This document shows positions 8,536-17,453 of a DNA stretch of 64,000 nt, piece by piece. A program made the position numbers and the translations under genes. The DNA comes from CAYWYR01 sp964462685 (lineage in GTDB: Bacteria > Bacteroidota > Ignavibacteria > Kapaibacteriales > UBA2268), in the NCBI GenBank assembly GCA_964462685.1, contig CAYWYR010000011.1, positions 1 to 64,000 of the forward strand, read 5' to 3'. Under the pieces are notes generated by a model. That model saw only the letters and a list, made by a program, of their open reading frames with translations. It was not told the origin of the DNA and searched no databases. Position 1 is the first letter of the stretch, and each line of letters opens with the position of its first letter.

Positions 8536-9222
8536 TTGCGATATTTAATAATACTTTCAGCTGTCTTGTTTTCCTTCTCAAAATTACATTCCTCTATTCT
8601 GGATTCTGATACTCAGAACATTTATGTTGAAGGAAGCATTGGCATGAATCAGTCAGGAAATCCAATTTTGAATCTCGGTCTGCTATTAAATCATACAGGG
8701 GATAAGATATTATCCACTAACCTCAACTTTACCTATCAACAGAATATCACACATTTCAACTCCTTTGATAATATTGTATATGATTCTTACGGCATTAGTG
8801 CTGGTGTGGATTTGTCAGTTCTCAAGTATTTATATATCGGTGGTAGGTTAGGTTTATCATACAATAACATTACTTATGAATCTAGAGATGAATATCTTGA
8901 CTATTACGAGCCAATCGATGAGGCAAACAATACCCGAAACTCTGGTTTGAATCTGTTTGGTAGTCATGTAAGTAAAGCCCCAACAGTGTTTATAGGTACT
9001 GACCTCATTGCCAGGGCTGGTAGTATATTCCCGATTACAGATTATATTAGCATAAAATTACAAGGTGAGTTGGGATTCACTTATGCTAATATTCTTGAAG
9101 ACAGAGAAAATATATTCTCTGCTAATAATTGTTTGGTTTTTTGTGATGATTATTCAGAAACAAGGTTTATCCGCCAATATAATATCAGTCTTGGATTGAT
9201 TCTTAGACTTTCCGAATTTTAA
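8536..9222 (+). CDS. Secreted, outer-membrane beta-barrel-like protein
   Basis: A 228-residue protein starting at TTG 8536 with a short signal peptide (MRYLIILSAVLFSFSKLHSS). The remainder alternates polar and hydrophobic residues in strand-like runs rich in Gly, Tyr and Asn (YLYIGGRLGLSYNNITY) and ends in Phe (LILRLSEF), as do small outer-membrane barrels. No specific family was recognised. An ATG at 8520 is in a different frame that stops after 29 codons. A decayed copy lies immediately upstream. Confidence 0.6.
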   Translation: MRYLIILSAVLFSFSKLHSSILDSDTQNIYVEGSIGMNQSGNPILNLGLLLNHTGDKILSTNLNFTYQQNITHFNSFDNIVYDSYGISAGVDLSVLKYLYIGGRLGLSYNNITYESRDEYLDYYEPIDEANNTRNSGLNLFGSHVSKAPTVFIGTDLIARAGSIFPITDYISIKLQGELGFTYANILEDRENIFSANNCLVFCDDYSETRFIRQYNISLGLILRLSEF

Positions 9223-9327
9223 GCCAACATTTAACTCTATTCAATAGCTTTCCATCTCATCTTCTTATCTTTGTTGCTTGCACATTCTGCAAAAGCTGAA
9301 GTACCGCAATAGCTAACAACATTACTT

Positions 9328-12300
9328 ATGTATCTATCTGACCTTGAGATCTTCGGATTCAAATCATTTGGCAAAAAGACAAAACTCAAATTTACCGATG
9401 GGCTTACTTGTATCGTAGGGCCTAATGGTTGTGGGAAAACCAATATCGTAGATGGTATAAGATGGGTGTTGGGGGAGCAACGCAGCTCCGTTATGAGATC
9501 CGATATTATGGAAAACGTTATCTTCAACGGTAATTCCAAGCGCCGCCCACTCGGAATGGCAGAGGTTGTTATGACTATTCAGAACAATCGTAATATCCTA
9601 CCTACCGAATATCAGGAAGTTGAGATTACCCGAAGACTATTCAGGGACGGTAACTCCAATTATCTCATCAACGGCCAAAGAAGCCGACTTAAAGATATTC
9701 ATAATCTTTTTATGGATACCGGTATGGGGGCTAACTCATACTCGGTTATCGAGCTTAAAATGGTGGAGGCAATCTTATCGGGTAAAGCAGAAGAACGAAG
9801 GCAACTACTGGAAGAAGCGGCGGGAGTAGTAAGATATAAGAACCGCAGAAAAGAAGCCACTAGAAAGCTGAACAGTGTACAGCAAGATCTGGAAAGGCTT
9901 GCCGATATTGAAACAGAAGTTGGTAAACAGGTTAACTCACTTCAGCGCCAAGCGAGTAAAACCAGAAGATATAATGAATATGTAACCGAACTCAAAAGTA
10001 TCGAGCTACAGGTTATGGCCGAAGATCTTAGGGTGTATATTGAAAAAGCCAAAAGCATAGATGAAGAGTTGTCAGATTTGAGGAAAGAGGCTAATAAGTA
10101 TGAATTTCTCCTTACAGACCAGGAAAACGCATTAACAGATTTTAAAGATAAGCTTGAAAAAACACAAGTAGAACTTGCTGAAACTCGTGGAAGGCGCGAG
10201 CAGTTGCTACAGGAGATCGCTTCTGAAGAAAAGAACTTAGCCGTAGCTAGCCAACAAAGCGAAAGTGCCGATAAAAACATTGCCAGAATTGAGTCAGATA
10301 TTGAGAATTCCTCCAATATCCGCGAGAACGCCATTAGAAGCCTTGAAGGTGCTAATGCTAGACTTGAAAGATATAGCAGTGATATAGAAAAGATGGAGGC
10401 GAGCAAATCCAAATCGCAAGAAGCAGAAAGACTAGCCAAAAAGACACTTGATGAAGCACGCACAAAGGCAAACTCTATAGCTGCGGAACTGGGGGCATTG
10501 CAAAGCCAAAAGCAAAGTAATCTTCAGGTAATCTCGCGTTTGGAAAGAAGAGTCGCAGATATTGAAAACCGAGACCGCAATTCTGATAATCAGCTACAAG
10601 CATTCGATACCTCAGCTTTAGAGCTTGATAGCCAGATTAAAAATGTAATTAAAGAAGCAGAAGAGTATACAAAGTCACTTGATACAGCTAAGAAAGACTT
10701 TGAAGCTGCCCAGACAGAACGCGATGATCTTAAAGAAGGAATAGACGCTAAGAACTCCGATATTTCATCTATAAGATCTGAGATCTCAAATCAAAAATCA
10801 ACACTCAGCTTCTATAATTCCTTACACGACTCGGGCAGTGTAAGTGAGTTTTTGAGAAAAAGCGGCTGGGGAGGCAGTAATACCCAGTTGGCTGAGCTTG
10901 TAGCGGTGGATGAAAAGTATAGGGTAGCAATTGGGGCATTACTTAATGATGTATCTACTTATTTTGTAGTAGATGATATAGATGACGCCGAACGGGCAAT
11001 TTCTCTTTTAAATGATAAAGATAAAGGAAAGGCTAACTTTTTAATAAAAAAGCCATCGACTAACGGTAATCCTAAGCCAAAGCCCAATGGCAGCCTTAGT
11101 GTTTTGGATATCATTCGGATGCCGCAAGAAATAGAGTACTTTATTAAAGCGGTTTTCAGGCAAGCCTATATCGCCAAAACTGATAGTGAAGCTAAAAAAC
11201 TGGTTGCAGAGGATAAAGATATAGTTGTTGTCACTCTCGATGGAACTCTCTATTCAGGTATAGGTAGGGTAAGGGGAGGCTCCAAGCTTAGTTCAGAAAG
11301 TATGATGATCGGTAAGCAGGAAAAGATCAATGAAGCCAATGAAAAGCTCCGAACACTGGAAGCGGAGCTAGATAATCTAAATACTGGATTAAATGAACTT
11401 ATCGAACTGCGAGACAAGATTGACCTAAACATGCTTAGAGAAAAAACTCAAAAGCTTGAACGTGAAAAAAGAAACAGCGAGAATCTTGTATCTCAGCTGA
11501 AAATCAAAAAGGAAGGTATAGGTTCTCGAATAGAGCTTCTCAAAGAATCAATAGAAAAAAATAAATCTGAAAAGCAAGAAAGCATTGCCGAAATAGAAGA
11601 AATAAAAACCATATTAAAAGATATAGATAAGGCTATCTCAGCAAAATCTGATGAATTGGATATCGCCAGATCCGAATCAGATGATAGAGCCAAAAATCTT
11701 GATGAGGTATCACGGGAGTTAAGGGAAAGCGAGCTCCAGTTCGTAAAGCTGAAAAGCGAGATAGATCAGGCTGATAAAGACAAGAAAAGACTCCAGAGGA
11801 GTTTAGGTGATATTGATAATAGGATCAAGAACGGTTCCAGCGAAATATCCGAGCTTAGGGATATGGCTGTCAGATATGCGAGGGATATAGAATTTGCCAG
11901 ATCAGCAGCAGAAGAGAAAAGAATTGAGCTATCAGAAACTGAGAATATTTTAGATCAGCTAAAAGAAGTAGAAAAAGATGTCCGCTCGCAGTTCCAGCAA
12001 GAAGAGTCGGCTCTCAGAAATACCCGCAAGTTGTCGGAATCTGCAAAGGAAAACCTTCACAAAAAAGATCTCGAAATAAACGAGATTAATCTCAGGATTT
12101 CTAATCTAAAAGAAAGGGCTCAGGAAACCCATGAGACTGATCTCGAGAAAGTAGAGCTCAGCGATGAAACCTTGCAGCTTGAAGAAAGCAGAAATAGAGT
12201 AGCCGATCTAAAACAAAAACTACAGAATATCGGCTCGGTGAACTTTATGGCGCTAGAAGAATACGAAGAGACTAAAGAACGCCATACTTTTATGGTGGCA

Positions 12301-12840
12301 CAGATAGCCGATCTAACCGAATCCGAAAAAACCCTACAGAATACTATTGAAGAAATAAACGAGACAGCCGAAAAGTTGTTTATTGAGACTTTTGATAAGA
12401 TTCGGCAAAACTTTAGGGAGCTTTTCAATTCACTGTTTGATGGCGATGCCGAAGCAGATCTGGAGTTGGTAGGGGAAAACCCGCTGGAATCCGACATACA
12501 GATAACTGCGAAGCCGCCAGGCAAAAAGCCGCATTCTATAGAAATGTTGTCAGGTGGTGAGAAAACTCTAACAGCAATCTCTCTGCTTTTTGCCATTTAT
12601 ATGGTTAAGCCTAGCCCATTCTGTATCCTTGATGAAGTGGACGCCCCACTCGATGATGCAAATATTGGCCGGTTTGTTTCCCTTCTGAGAAGGTTTTCCA
12701 AGCAGACACAATTTCTTATCGTTACCCACAACAAAAAAACTATGGAAGCGGCTGATAACCTTTATGGCGTTACCCAACAAGAAAAAGGACTCTCACAGGT
12801 AGTATCGGTAAAAATCGACGGGCAAAAAGGGGCGGCATAG
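9328..12840 (+). CDS. smc: Chromosome segregation protein SMC
   Basis: A full-length SMC ATPase, 1170 residues, which compacts and segregates the chromosome with ScpA/ScpB (not in this window). Walker A is GPNGCGKT (residues 31-38). Two long coiled coils flank a hinge around residues 500-650. The C-terminal half-ATPase has the signature LSGGEKTLTAISLLF (about 1074) and Walker B FCILDEVDAPLDD (about 1098). No truncation was seen. The next gene, the AAA+ ATPase, is unrelated and starts after a repeat block. Confidence 0.97.
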   Translation: MYLSDLEIFGFKSFGKKTKLKFTDGLTCIVGPNGCGKTNIVDGIRWVLGEQRSSVMRSDIMENVIFNGNSKRRPLGMAEVVMTIQNNRNILPTEYQEVEITRRLFRDGNSNYLINGQRSRLKDIHNLFMDTGMGANSYSVIELKMVEAILSGKAEERRQLLEEAAGVVRYKNRRKEATRKLNSVQQDLERLADIETEVGKQVNSLQRQASKTRRYNEYVTELKSIELQVMAEDLRVYIEKAKSIDEELSDLRKEANKYEFLLTDQENALTDFKDKLEKTQVELAETRGRREQLLQEIASEEKNLAVASQQSESADKNIARIESDIENSSNIRENAIRSLEGANARLERYSSDIEKMEASKSKSQEAERLAKKTLDEARTKANSIAAELGALQSQKQSNLQVISRLERRVADIENRDRNSDNQLQAFDTSALELDSQIKNVIKEAEEYTKSLDTAKKDFEAAQTERDDLKEGIDAKNSDISSIRSEISNQKSTLSFYNSLHDSGSVSEFLRKSGWGGSNTQLAELVAVDEKYRVAIGALLNDVSTYFVVDDIDDAERAISLLNDKDKGKANFLIKKPSTNGNPKPKPNGSLSVLDIIRMPQEIEYFIKAVFRQAYIAKTDSEAKKLVAEDKDIVVVTLDGTLYSGIGRVRGGSKLSSESMMIGKQEKINEANEKLRTLEAELDNLNTGLNELIELRDKIDLNMLREKTQKLEREKRNSENLVSQLKIKKEGIGSRIELLKESIEKNKSEKQESIAEIEEIKTILKDIDKAISAKSDELDIARSESDDRAKNLDEVSRELRESELQFVKLKSEIDQADKDKKRLQRSLGDIDNRIKNGSSEISELRDMAVRYARDIEFARSAAEEKRIELSETENILDQLKEVEKDVRSQFQQEESALRNTRKLSESAKENLHKKDLEINEINLRISNLKERAQETHETDLEKVELSDETLQLEESRNRVADLKQKLQNIGSVNFMALEEYEETKERHTFMVAQIADLTESEKTLQNTIEEINETAEKLFIETFDKIRQNFRELFNSLFDGDAEADLELVGENPLESDIQITAKPPGKKPHSIEMLSGGEKTLTAISLLFAIYMVKPSPFCILDEVDAPLDDANIGRFVSLLRRFSKQTQFLIVTHNKKTMEAADNLYGVTQQEKGLSQVVSVKIDGQKGAA

Positions 12841-12904
12841 TATGGTGATCATAATCACCAAAAGACATGCTATTTGGTGATTATATTCACAGAAAAGCAT
12901 ATAT
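12841..12904. repeat. Two 32-bp palindrome-bearing repeats upstream of the AAA+ ATPase
   Basis: Two consecutive 32-bp units, 12841-12872 and 12873-12904. The first contains TGGTGAT and ATCACCA around a 4-base centre (12843-12860). The second has TTTGGTGA and an imperfect right arm TCACAGA. Each palindrome is followed by an A-rich stretch with GCAT or ATGCTA. They end six bases before the ATPase start codon and match three further units after that gene. They could be operators or ends of a mobile or expanding element. Confidence 0.85.
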
Positions 12905-12910
12905 TCGTAT

Positions 12911-14026
12911 ATGCACTACGATAGACATATAAAAGAAAGGGTTCTAAGACGCTTCGGTTCTGGTAAAGCCGTGATTATACTTGGCGCTCGGCAGGTCGGT
13001 AAATCCACTTTTATAAAAGGGATATTGGAAGGAAGGGACTACTTATTCTTAAATGGCGATAGCAGTACGGTTCGTGATAATCTTGCTAATGTCACACCAT
13101 CTGATATTAAATCCATACTCGGTAAACACAAAATCCTATTTATTGATGAAGCCCAGAGAATACCTAATATCGGGCTTACCCTCAAGATTATAATTGATAC
13201 GATGCAAGGAATCGATATAATCGTATCTGGCAGTTCCGCACTAGATCTCTCATCACAGATAAATGAACCGCTTACAGGCCGTAAGTGGGAGTATAATCTA
13301 TATCCTCTCTCTTGGGCGGAGCTAGAAAATAATTTAGGGATGCTAGAAGCTCTTGATTCGCTTGATAATAGGCTTGTATATGGTATGTATCCTGAGGTTG
13401 TAAAGCATCCGGGTGAAGAAAGGGAAATACTTGAAAACCTATATGACAGTTATCTGTTCAAAGATATCCTGACCCTATCTGAACTACGCAAGCCTGAACT
13501 TTTGCAGGACCTCGTTAAGGCACTCGCATTGCAGATAGGAAATGAAGTAAGCTATAATGAGCTTGCCCAGCTATTAGGTGTAGATAAAAATACAGTCAAT
13601 AAGTATATCGAGATATTGGAGAAGGGATTTGTTGTTTTCAAACTAAGGACATTCAGTAACAACAAGAGGAATGAGCTTAAAACAAAACGAAAAATATACT
13701 TCTATGATCTCGGTATCAGAAATGCAGCGATCGGGGAGTTCGATCCCTTTGGTTCAAGACAAGATAAAGGGATGATATGGGAGAACTTTCTAATTTCCGA
13801 AAGGATGAAGTATATAAATAATAACCTCACGTATGCAAAATCAAATTTTTGGCGAACCAAAACTCGGCAGGAAATAGATTATATCGAAAAGAAAGATAGC
13901 AAACTTACAGCCTATGAGTTTAAGATAAAACCTCAGCGATATAAAACACCAAGTTCCTTCCGTGAGTCTTATGGTGTGGAAGCTGAAGTTATCACTAAAG
14001 AAAATTTCAGAAGTTTCCTTATATAG
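12911..14026 (+). CDS. AAA+ ATPase of the DUF4143 (ATP-binding, restriction-nuclease-fold) family
   Basis: A 371-residue protein with an N-terminal P-loop ATPase: Walker A GARQVGKST (25-33), Walker B ILFIDEAQ (75-82) and the sensor-like IIVSGSSALDL (103-113). The family block LTGRKWEYNLYPLSWAEL (121-138) is present. A winged-helix-like region (QIGNEVSYNELAQLLGVDKN) sits in the middle. The DUF4143 C-terminus has EIDYIEKKDSKLTAYEFKIK; D323, E336 and K338 fit a PD-(D/E)XK nuclease core. The family is widespread and of unknown function. The gene is bracketed by 32-bp palindromic repeats, two before and three after, which is its most telling context. It follows smc by 70 bases, almost wholly repeat. 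Confidence 0.9.
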   Translation: MHYDRHIKERVLRRFGSGKAVIILGARQVGKSTFIKGILEGRDYLFLNGDSSTVRDNLANVTPSDIKSILGKHKILFIDEAQRIPNIGLTLKIIIDTMQGIDIIVSGSSALDLSSQINEPLTGRKWEYNLYPLSWAELENNLGMLEALDSLDNRLVYGMYPEVVKHPGEEREILENLYDSYLFKDILTLSELRKPELLQDLVKALALQIGNEVSYNELAQLLGVDKNTVNKYIEILEKGFVVFKLRTFSNNKRNELKTKRKIYFYDLGIRNAAIGEFDPFGSRQDKGMIWENFLISERMKYINNNLTYAKSNFWRTKTRQEIDYIEKKDSKLTAYEFKIKPQRYKTPSSFRESYGVEAEVITKENFRSFLI

Positions 14027-14045
14027 ATAATCAATAATTTAAATT

Positions 14046-14141
14046 TTCAGTGATCATAATCACCGAAAGTGATGCTTTTTGGTGATCGTATTCACCAAAA
14101 GGAATGCTATTTGGTGAATATAATCACCAAATGATATAATC
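14046..14141. repeat. Three 32-bp palindrome-bearing repeats downstream of the AAA+ ATPase
   Basis: Three contiguous units at 14046-14077, 14078-14109 and 14110-14141, in exact 32-bp register. The second has perfect 9-bp arms TTTTGGTGA/TCACCAAAA around six bases (14077-14100). The third has perfect arms ATTTGGTGA/TCACCAAAT around six bases (14109-14132). The first is weaker (GTGAT/ATCAC). The block ends just before the stop codon of the convergent ABC exporter gene, so as RNA it could also act as a hairpin terminator for either side, although there is no T-run. Confidence 0.9.
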
Positions 14142-14147
14142 AGATAT

Positions 14148-16064
14148 TTAGCTTGCTTCTTTATCTAAGCTTTGCATATCATAAAGTGTTCTATAGATTC
14201 CTTGGCCTTCTATAAGTTCGCCATGGGTACCTTTCTCTACTATCTCGCCTTTGTCGAATACATATATGCGGTCACACGATGTAATAGTAGCAAGGCGATG
14301 AGCTACTATTATCGCTGTGCGGCCGGCCAATGAATCATTTATCGCAGACTGAACAATATGTTCGCTTTCAGCGTCCAGAGCGGAGGTAGCTTCATCAAAA
14401 ACAAGAATCTCTGGTTTCCGAATAATAGCCCGGGCGATTGCGAGCCTTTGTCTTTCCCCGCCCGATATGGTAGTTCCCCGCTCGCCAAGCAGTGTATCGA
14501 GCCCATCTGGCAATCTATTTACGAACTCATAAGCATTTGCTATTTTCAGTGCTTTCCATATCTCTTCATCACTAATGTGAGAGGCGCCGAATAAAACATT
14601 ATTCCTTACATTATCATTAAATAATATGTTTTCCTGTGACACCACACCGAAATGCTTTAAATAGCTTTCAAGCTCTAAGTCTTTTATATTATGCCCGTCA
14701 ATATTGATGCTACCGATATAGGGGTCATAGAAGCGTAAAATAAGATCGAGCATAGTGGATTTACCGCTACCGCTTGAACCTACAAAAGCGATCTTTTCGC
14801 CTTTTTTAAGTGATAGTGATATATCTTTCAATACATCCGTACCTGTTTCATAAGCGAAACTAAGATTGTTGATATCAATTGAACTGTCAAATCCCTTCAG
14901 TTCCTTATCACCGTCAGATATATTAGGTTCCAGATCAAGCACCTTCATAACTCTTTCTGTTGCAACAAGCCCGCGCTGCATTTCCGCTATATTATTAATC
15001 AATATAGTTAGCGGTGCCATTATCGAAAAAAGCAGAAATAGGAATGTAAGAAGATCAGACGACGACATAGTACCTTCTACAAGCACTTTGCTACCGCCCA
15101 TATAGAGTACAAAGCATAAAGCGAAAATCGCTATCATTTCGTAAACAGAGGGAATAAGTGCTACTACTTTTCTGTGTTTCAATGAGGAGCTGACATAATA
15201 ATTCGTTTCTTCTTCAAACTTGCCACCAGATACTTTCTGAGCGTTATACGCTTTTATCAGTTTGATACCGGCTACAGATTCCGATAGGGTGGAAGTAAAG
15301 TTTGCCATTGCCTGCTGCATACGGCTGCTATATCTTTTCAGGTATTTTTTGGCAACCCTGATTAAAATAAGCCCGCCACCGCTCGCCGCAAAGGATACAA
15401 GTGTAAGCTGAGGTGAAAGCGCCAATAACATCAGTAAAAAGATCACAACCTGTATCAGCTCCCTAAATACTACATTGAATGCGCGTACGGTAGCGGAGTT
15501 CAACTGGGTAACGTCATTTGTCACAGTCGATACGATATCCCCTTGTTTGTTCTTCTGGAAGTAGCTTATCGATAGGGTTGTATATTTAGCGAAAAGCTTA
15601 TCGCGAACAGATTTGATTATACCTTCTTCGAGCTTTACACCATTGAGGGAGTTGAAGTATCTGAAAATATTCTTAAATAAGAATAGAAATACTATAAGCA
15701 TACTTATATTGAGAAGCATACCAATAGGATCAGGATCTTGAACAAGTTCCCTGAGACTACCGAAAATAGTATCTTTAACACCTGTGAAAAAACTCGGTTC
15801 CGTAGCTGTGTTAGTGGCCTCGTTAGCCCCCGTGCCGCTATCTGGGAATATTACCTGAAGCACTGGCTGTATTACAGCGATCGAAGCGGCTGAAAGTATG
15901 GCAAACCCAGCATTCAGAAATAATGAGAGTATAAAGTATTTCTTAAAAGGTTTGGCGATTTTGATCAGTTCGACTAACAGCTCTTTGTCTGTTCTCTGGA
16001 TCTGTTGCTTCTTTTCGCCATTGCCTACTAAGTTAGGTGCCTGCTTTTGTGTGTTCTTATTCAA
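14148..16064 (-). CDS. MsbA-type ABC exporter (fused permease and ATPase)
   Basis: A 638-residue half-transporter. The N-terminal part has about six membrane helices (residues about 40-370; for example YFILSLFLNAGFAILSAASI). The C-terminal nucleotide-binding domain has Walker A GSSGSGKST, signature ISGGERQRLAIARAI, Walker B ILVFDEATSALD and the H-loop IIVAHRLATI. The architecture is that of lipid A/lipid flippases (MsbA family), acting as a homodimer in the inner membrane. The glycosyltransferase gene upstream on the same strand ends 15 bases before it, so the two are probably cotranscribed, consistent with a role in lipopolysaccharide or glycolipid export. The substrate is not determinable from sequence alone. 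Confidence 0.92.
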   Translation of the reverse strand: MNKNTQKQAPNLVGNGEKKQQIQRTDKELLVELIKIAKPFKKYFILSLFLNAGFAILSAASIAVIQPVLQVIFPDSGTGANEATNTATEPSFFTGVKDTIFGSLRELVQDPDPIGMLLNISMLIVFLFLFKNIFRYFNSLNGVKLEEGIIKSVRDKLFAKYTTLSISYFQKNKQGDIVSTVTNDVTQLNSATVRAFNVVFRELIQVVIFLLMLLALSPQLTLVSFAASGGGLILIRVAKKYLKRYSSRMQQAMANFTSTLSESVAGIKLIKAYNAQKVSGGKFEEETNYYVSSSLKHRKVVALIPSVYEMIAIFALCFVLYMGGSKVLVEGTMSSSDLLTFLFLLFSIMAPLTILINNIAEMQRGLVATERVMKVLDLEPNISDGDKELKGFDSSIDINNLSFAYETGTDVLKDISLSLKKGEKIAFVGSSGSGKSTMLDLILRFYDPYIGSINIDGHNIKDLELESYLKHFGVVSQENILFNDNVRNNVLFGASHISDEEIWKALKIANAYEFVNRLPDGLDTLLGERGTTISGGERQRLAIARAIIRKPEILVFDEATSALDAESEHIVQSAINDSLAGRTAIIVAHRLATITSCDRIYVFDKGEIVEKGTHGELIEGQGIYRTLYDMQSLDKEAS

Positions 16065-16079
16065 TGTATAAAACTTTTT

Positions 16080-17291
16080 TTATCTGCCGTATTTTTGAAT
16101 TATCATCTCTAAGTCAGTGAAAACCCGTTCCCAAGATAGATTATCGATAATATGTTTTCTTGCTGATCTTCCAATCTGTTCAGCCTTTATTGTGCCATTA
16201 AGCAGAGATGAGACATGTAGTGCCAATTCTTCACTGTCCTCGCCAATTAATAGATTCTCTCCGCTTTTTCCGTTAATGCCCTGATTTCCAGTGGGAGTGG
16301 TCACAACCGCCAAGCCGCAGGCCATAGCCTCGATTAACTTGTTTTGTATTCCTGACCCTCCACTATGTGGATGCAAGAATATGGAAGCGGCTCTTAGTAT
16401 ATCTGCCATATTATCAACATCTGCCATCACCTGCACCTTATCAGATCTTAAAGCGAGAATATCTTTCCCTGGATTTGCACCAGCGAGTATAAGCTTGCAT
16501 TCAGGATGCAATTCCCATATTCTGGGCATTACATCCCCTATAATCTTCTCCACCATAAGTTCATTGGCATAGACATCGAATTTAGATGTGAAGATCACAG
16601 TCTTCTCTTTTTCAAAATCGGTATGTATCCGCTTTCCCTCGGGTTTGAAAAAACTTGTATCTGTACCGTTAGTAAGTAGCTCTATAGGTGCGGTTACTCC
16701 TGATTCTGCCGCATAGCGGCAATCATCATCCGATACAAATGTCACTGCATCGAATTTATTCAGGGTATTGGGTTCATATTTGGGCAAAGTCTTCTGTTCC
16801 CACCACCTTGCCATTTTCTGTACGGTATTAGTGGCATCGTTGAATGATCTTTCCATATATACGCTTCTGTAATCTTCCGCTATCATTACCCGCCTTAGCT
16901 TGCGGGTATCGACATCTTTCAGATACTCAGCTGTTCTCATAAAGAATCCCATGGCTAAATGGAAAGTATGTTTGCTGATAAGCCTATCCACGATTTTGTG
17001 CATCGTGCGGCTATCGTAATATGAAATCTCAAGCGGTAGCCCTTTAATCGCCCCCAGCAATACTTTGTAGGACTGCACGGTAGGGTTTAGAGGTATGGGA
17101 TATACAAATATGCCAAGCTTCCTAATCGCGTCCAGCTCTTCTTCGTCGCGTTCGCCTTGTACAAGCGATACAAAATGCACTTCATGTGCACTGCCAAGAT
17201 ATCTGAGAAGATTATATGGCTTAACACGATCCCCCCCCACTACTGGGTATGGCCAGCGGGGGCCGAGAAATAGGATTTTTTTTCTGTTCAA
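16080..17291 (-). CDS. Glycosyltransferase family 4 protein
   Basis: A 403-residue GT-B fold enzyme. The N-terminal domain begins KILFLGPRWPYPVVGGDR, a typical acceptor-domain start with the glycine-rich turn. The C-terminal donor-binding domain has the E-x7-E-like region SGGSGIQNKLIEAMACGLAV, which includes the conserved acidic pair region for nucleotide-sugar binding, and ends with NLSWERVFTDLEMII. It is likely to add a hexose to a glycolipid or polysaccharide in the cytoplasm. It is the first gene of a probable two-gene operon with the MsbA-like exporter. Donor and acceptor are unknown. Confidence 0.9.
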   Translation of the reverse strand: MNRKKILFLGPRWPYPVVGGDRVKPYNLLRYLGSAHEVHFVSLVQGERDEEELDAIRKLGIFVYPIPLNPTVQSYKVLLGAIKGLPLEISYYDSRTMHKIVDRLISKHTFHLAMGFFMRTAEYLKDVDTRKLRRVMIAEDYRSVYMERSFNDATNTVQKMARWWEQKTLPKYEPNTLNKFDAVTFVSDDDCRYAAESGVTAPIELLTNGTDTSFFKPEGKRIHTDFEKEKTVIFTSKFDVYANELMVEKIIGDVMPRIWELHPECKLILAGANPGKDILALRSDKVQVMADVDNMADILRAASIFLHPHSGGSGIQNKLIEAMACGLAVVTTPTGNQGINGKSGENLLIGEDSEELALHVSSLLNGTIKAEQIGRSARKHIIDNLSWERVFTDLEMIIQKYGR

Positions 17292-17426
17292 CTAAAAGGA
17301 GATCATCTTTGTTTATAAAAAAGGTATTAATACAAAAGTAACTCATAGATCACACAAATTTATGTATCCTGCAAAAGTTGTAAACTTTTAATACGTCTCT
17401 TATGATTAAATTCATTTGGTTTAACT

Positions 17427-17434
17427 TATTTTTG
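17427..17434 (+). promoter_or_regulatory. Bacteroidota-type -7 promoter element before the L,D-transpeptidase gene
   Basis: TATTTTTG fits the TAnnTTTG -7 consensus of Bacteroidota housekeeping promoters and lies 20 bases before the start codon at 17454. A TTTG at 17415-17418 is too close to serve as the -33 element, so only the downstream half is supported. Confidence 0.35.
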
Positions 17435-17453
17435 TTCTTTAATACAGGATTAT

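Noticed and set aside
9237..9539. Minus-strand frame overlapping the start of smc
   Set aside because: Overlaps the conserved Walker A region of smc; a shadow.
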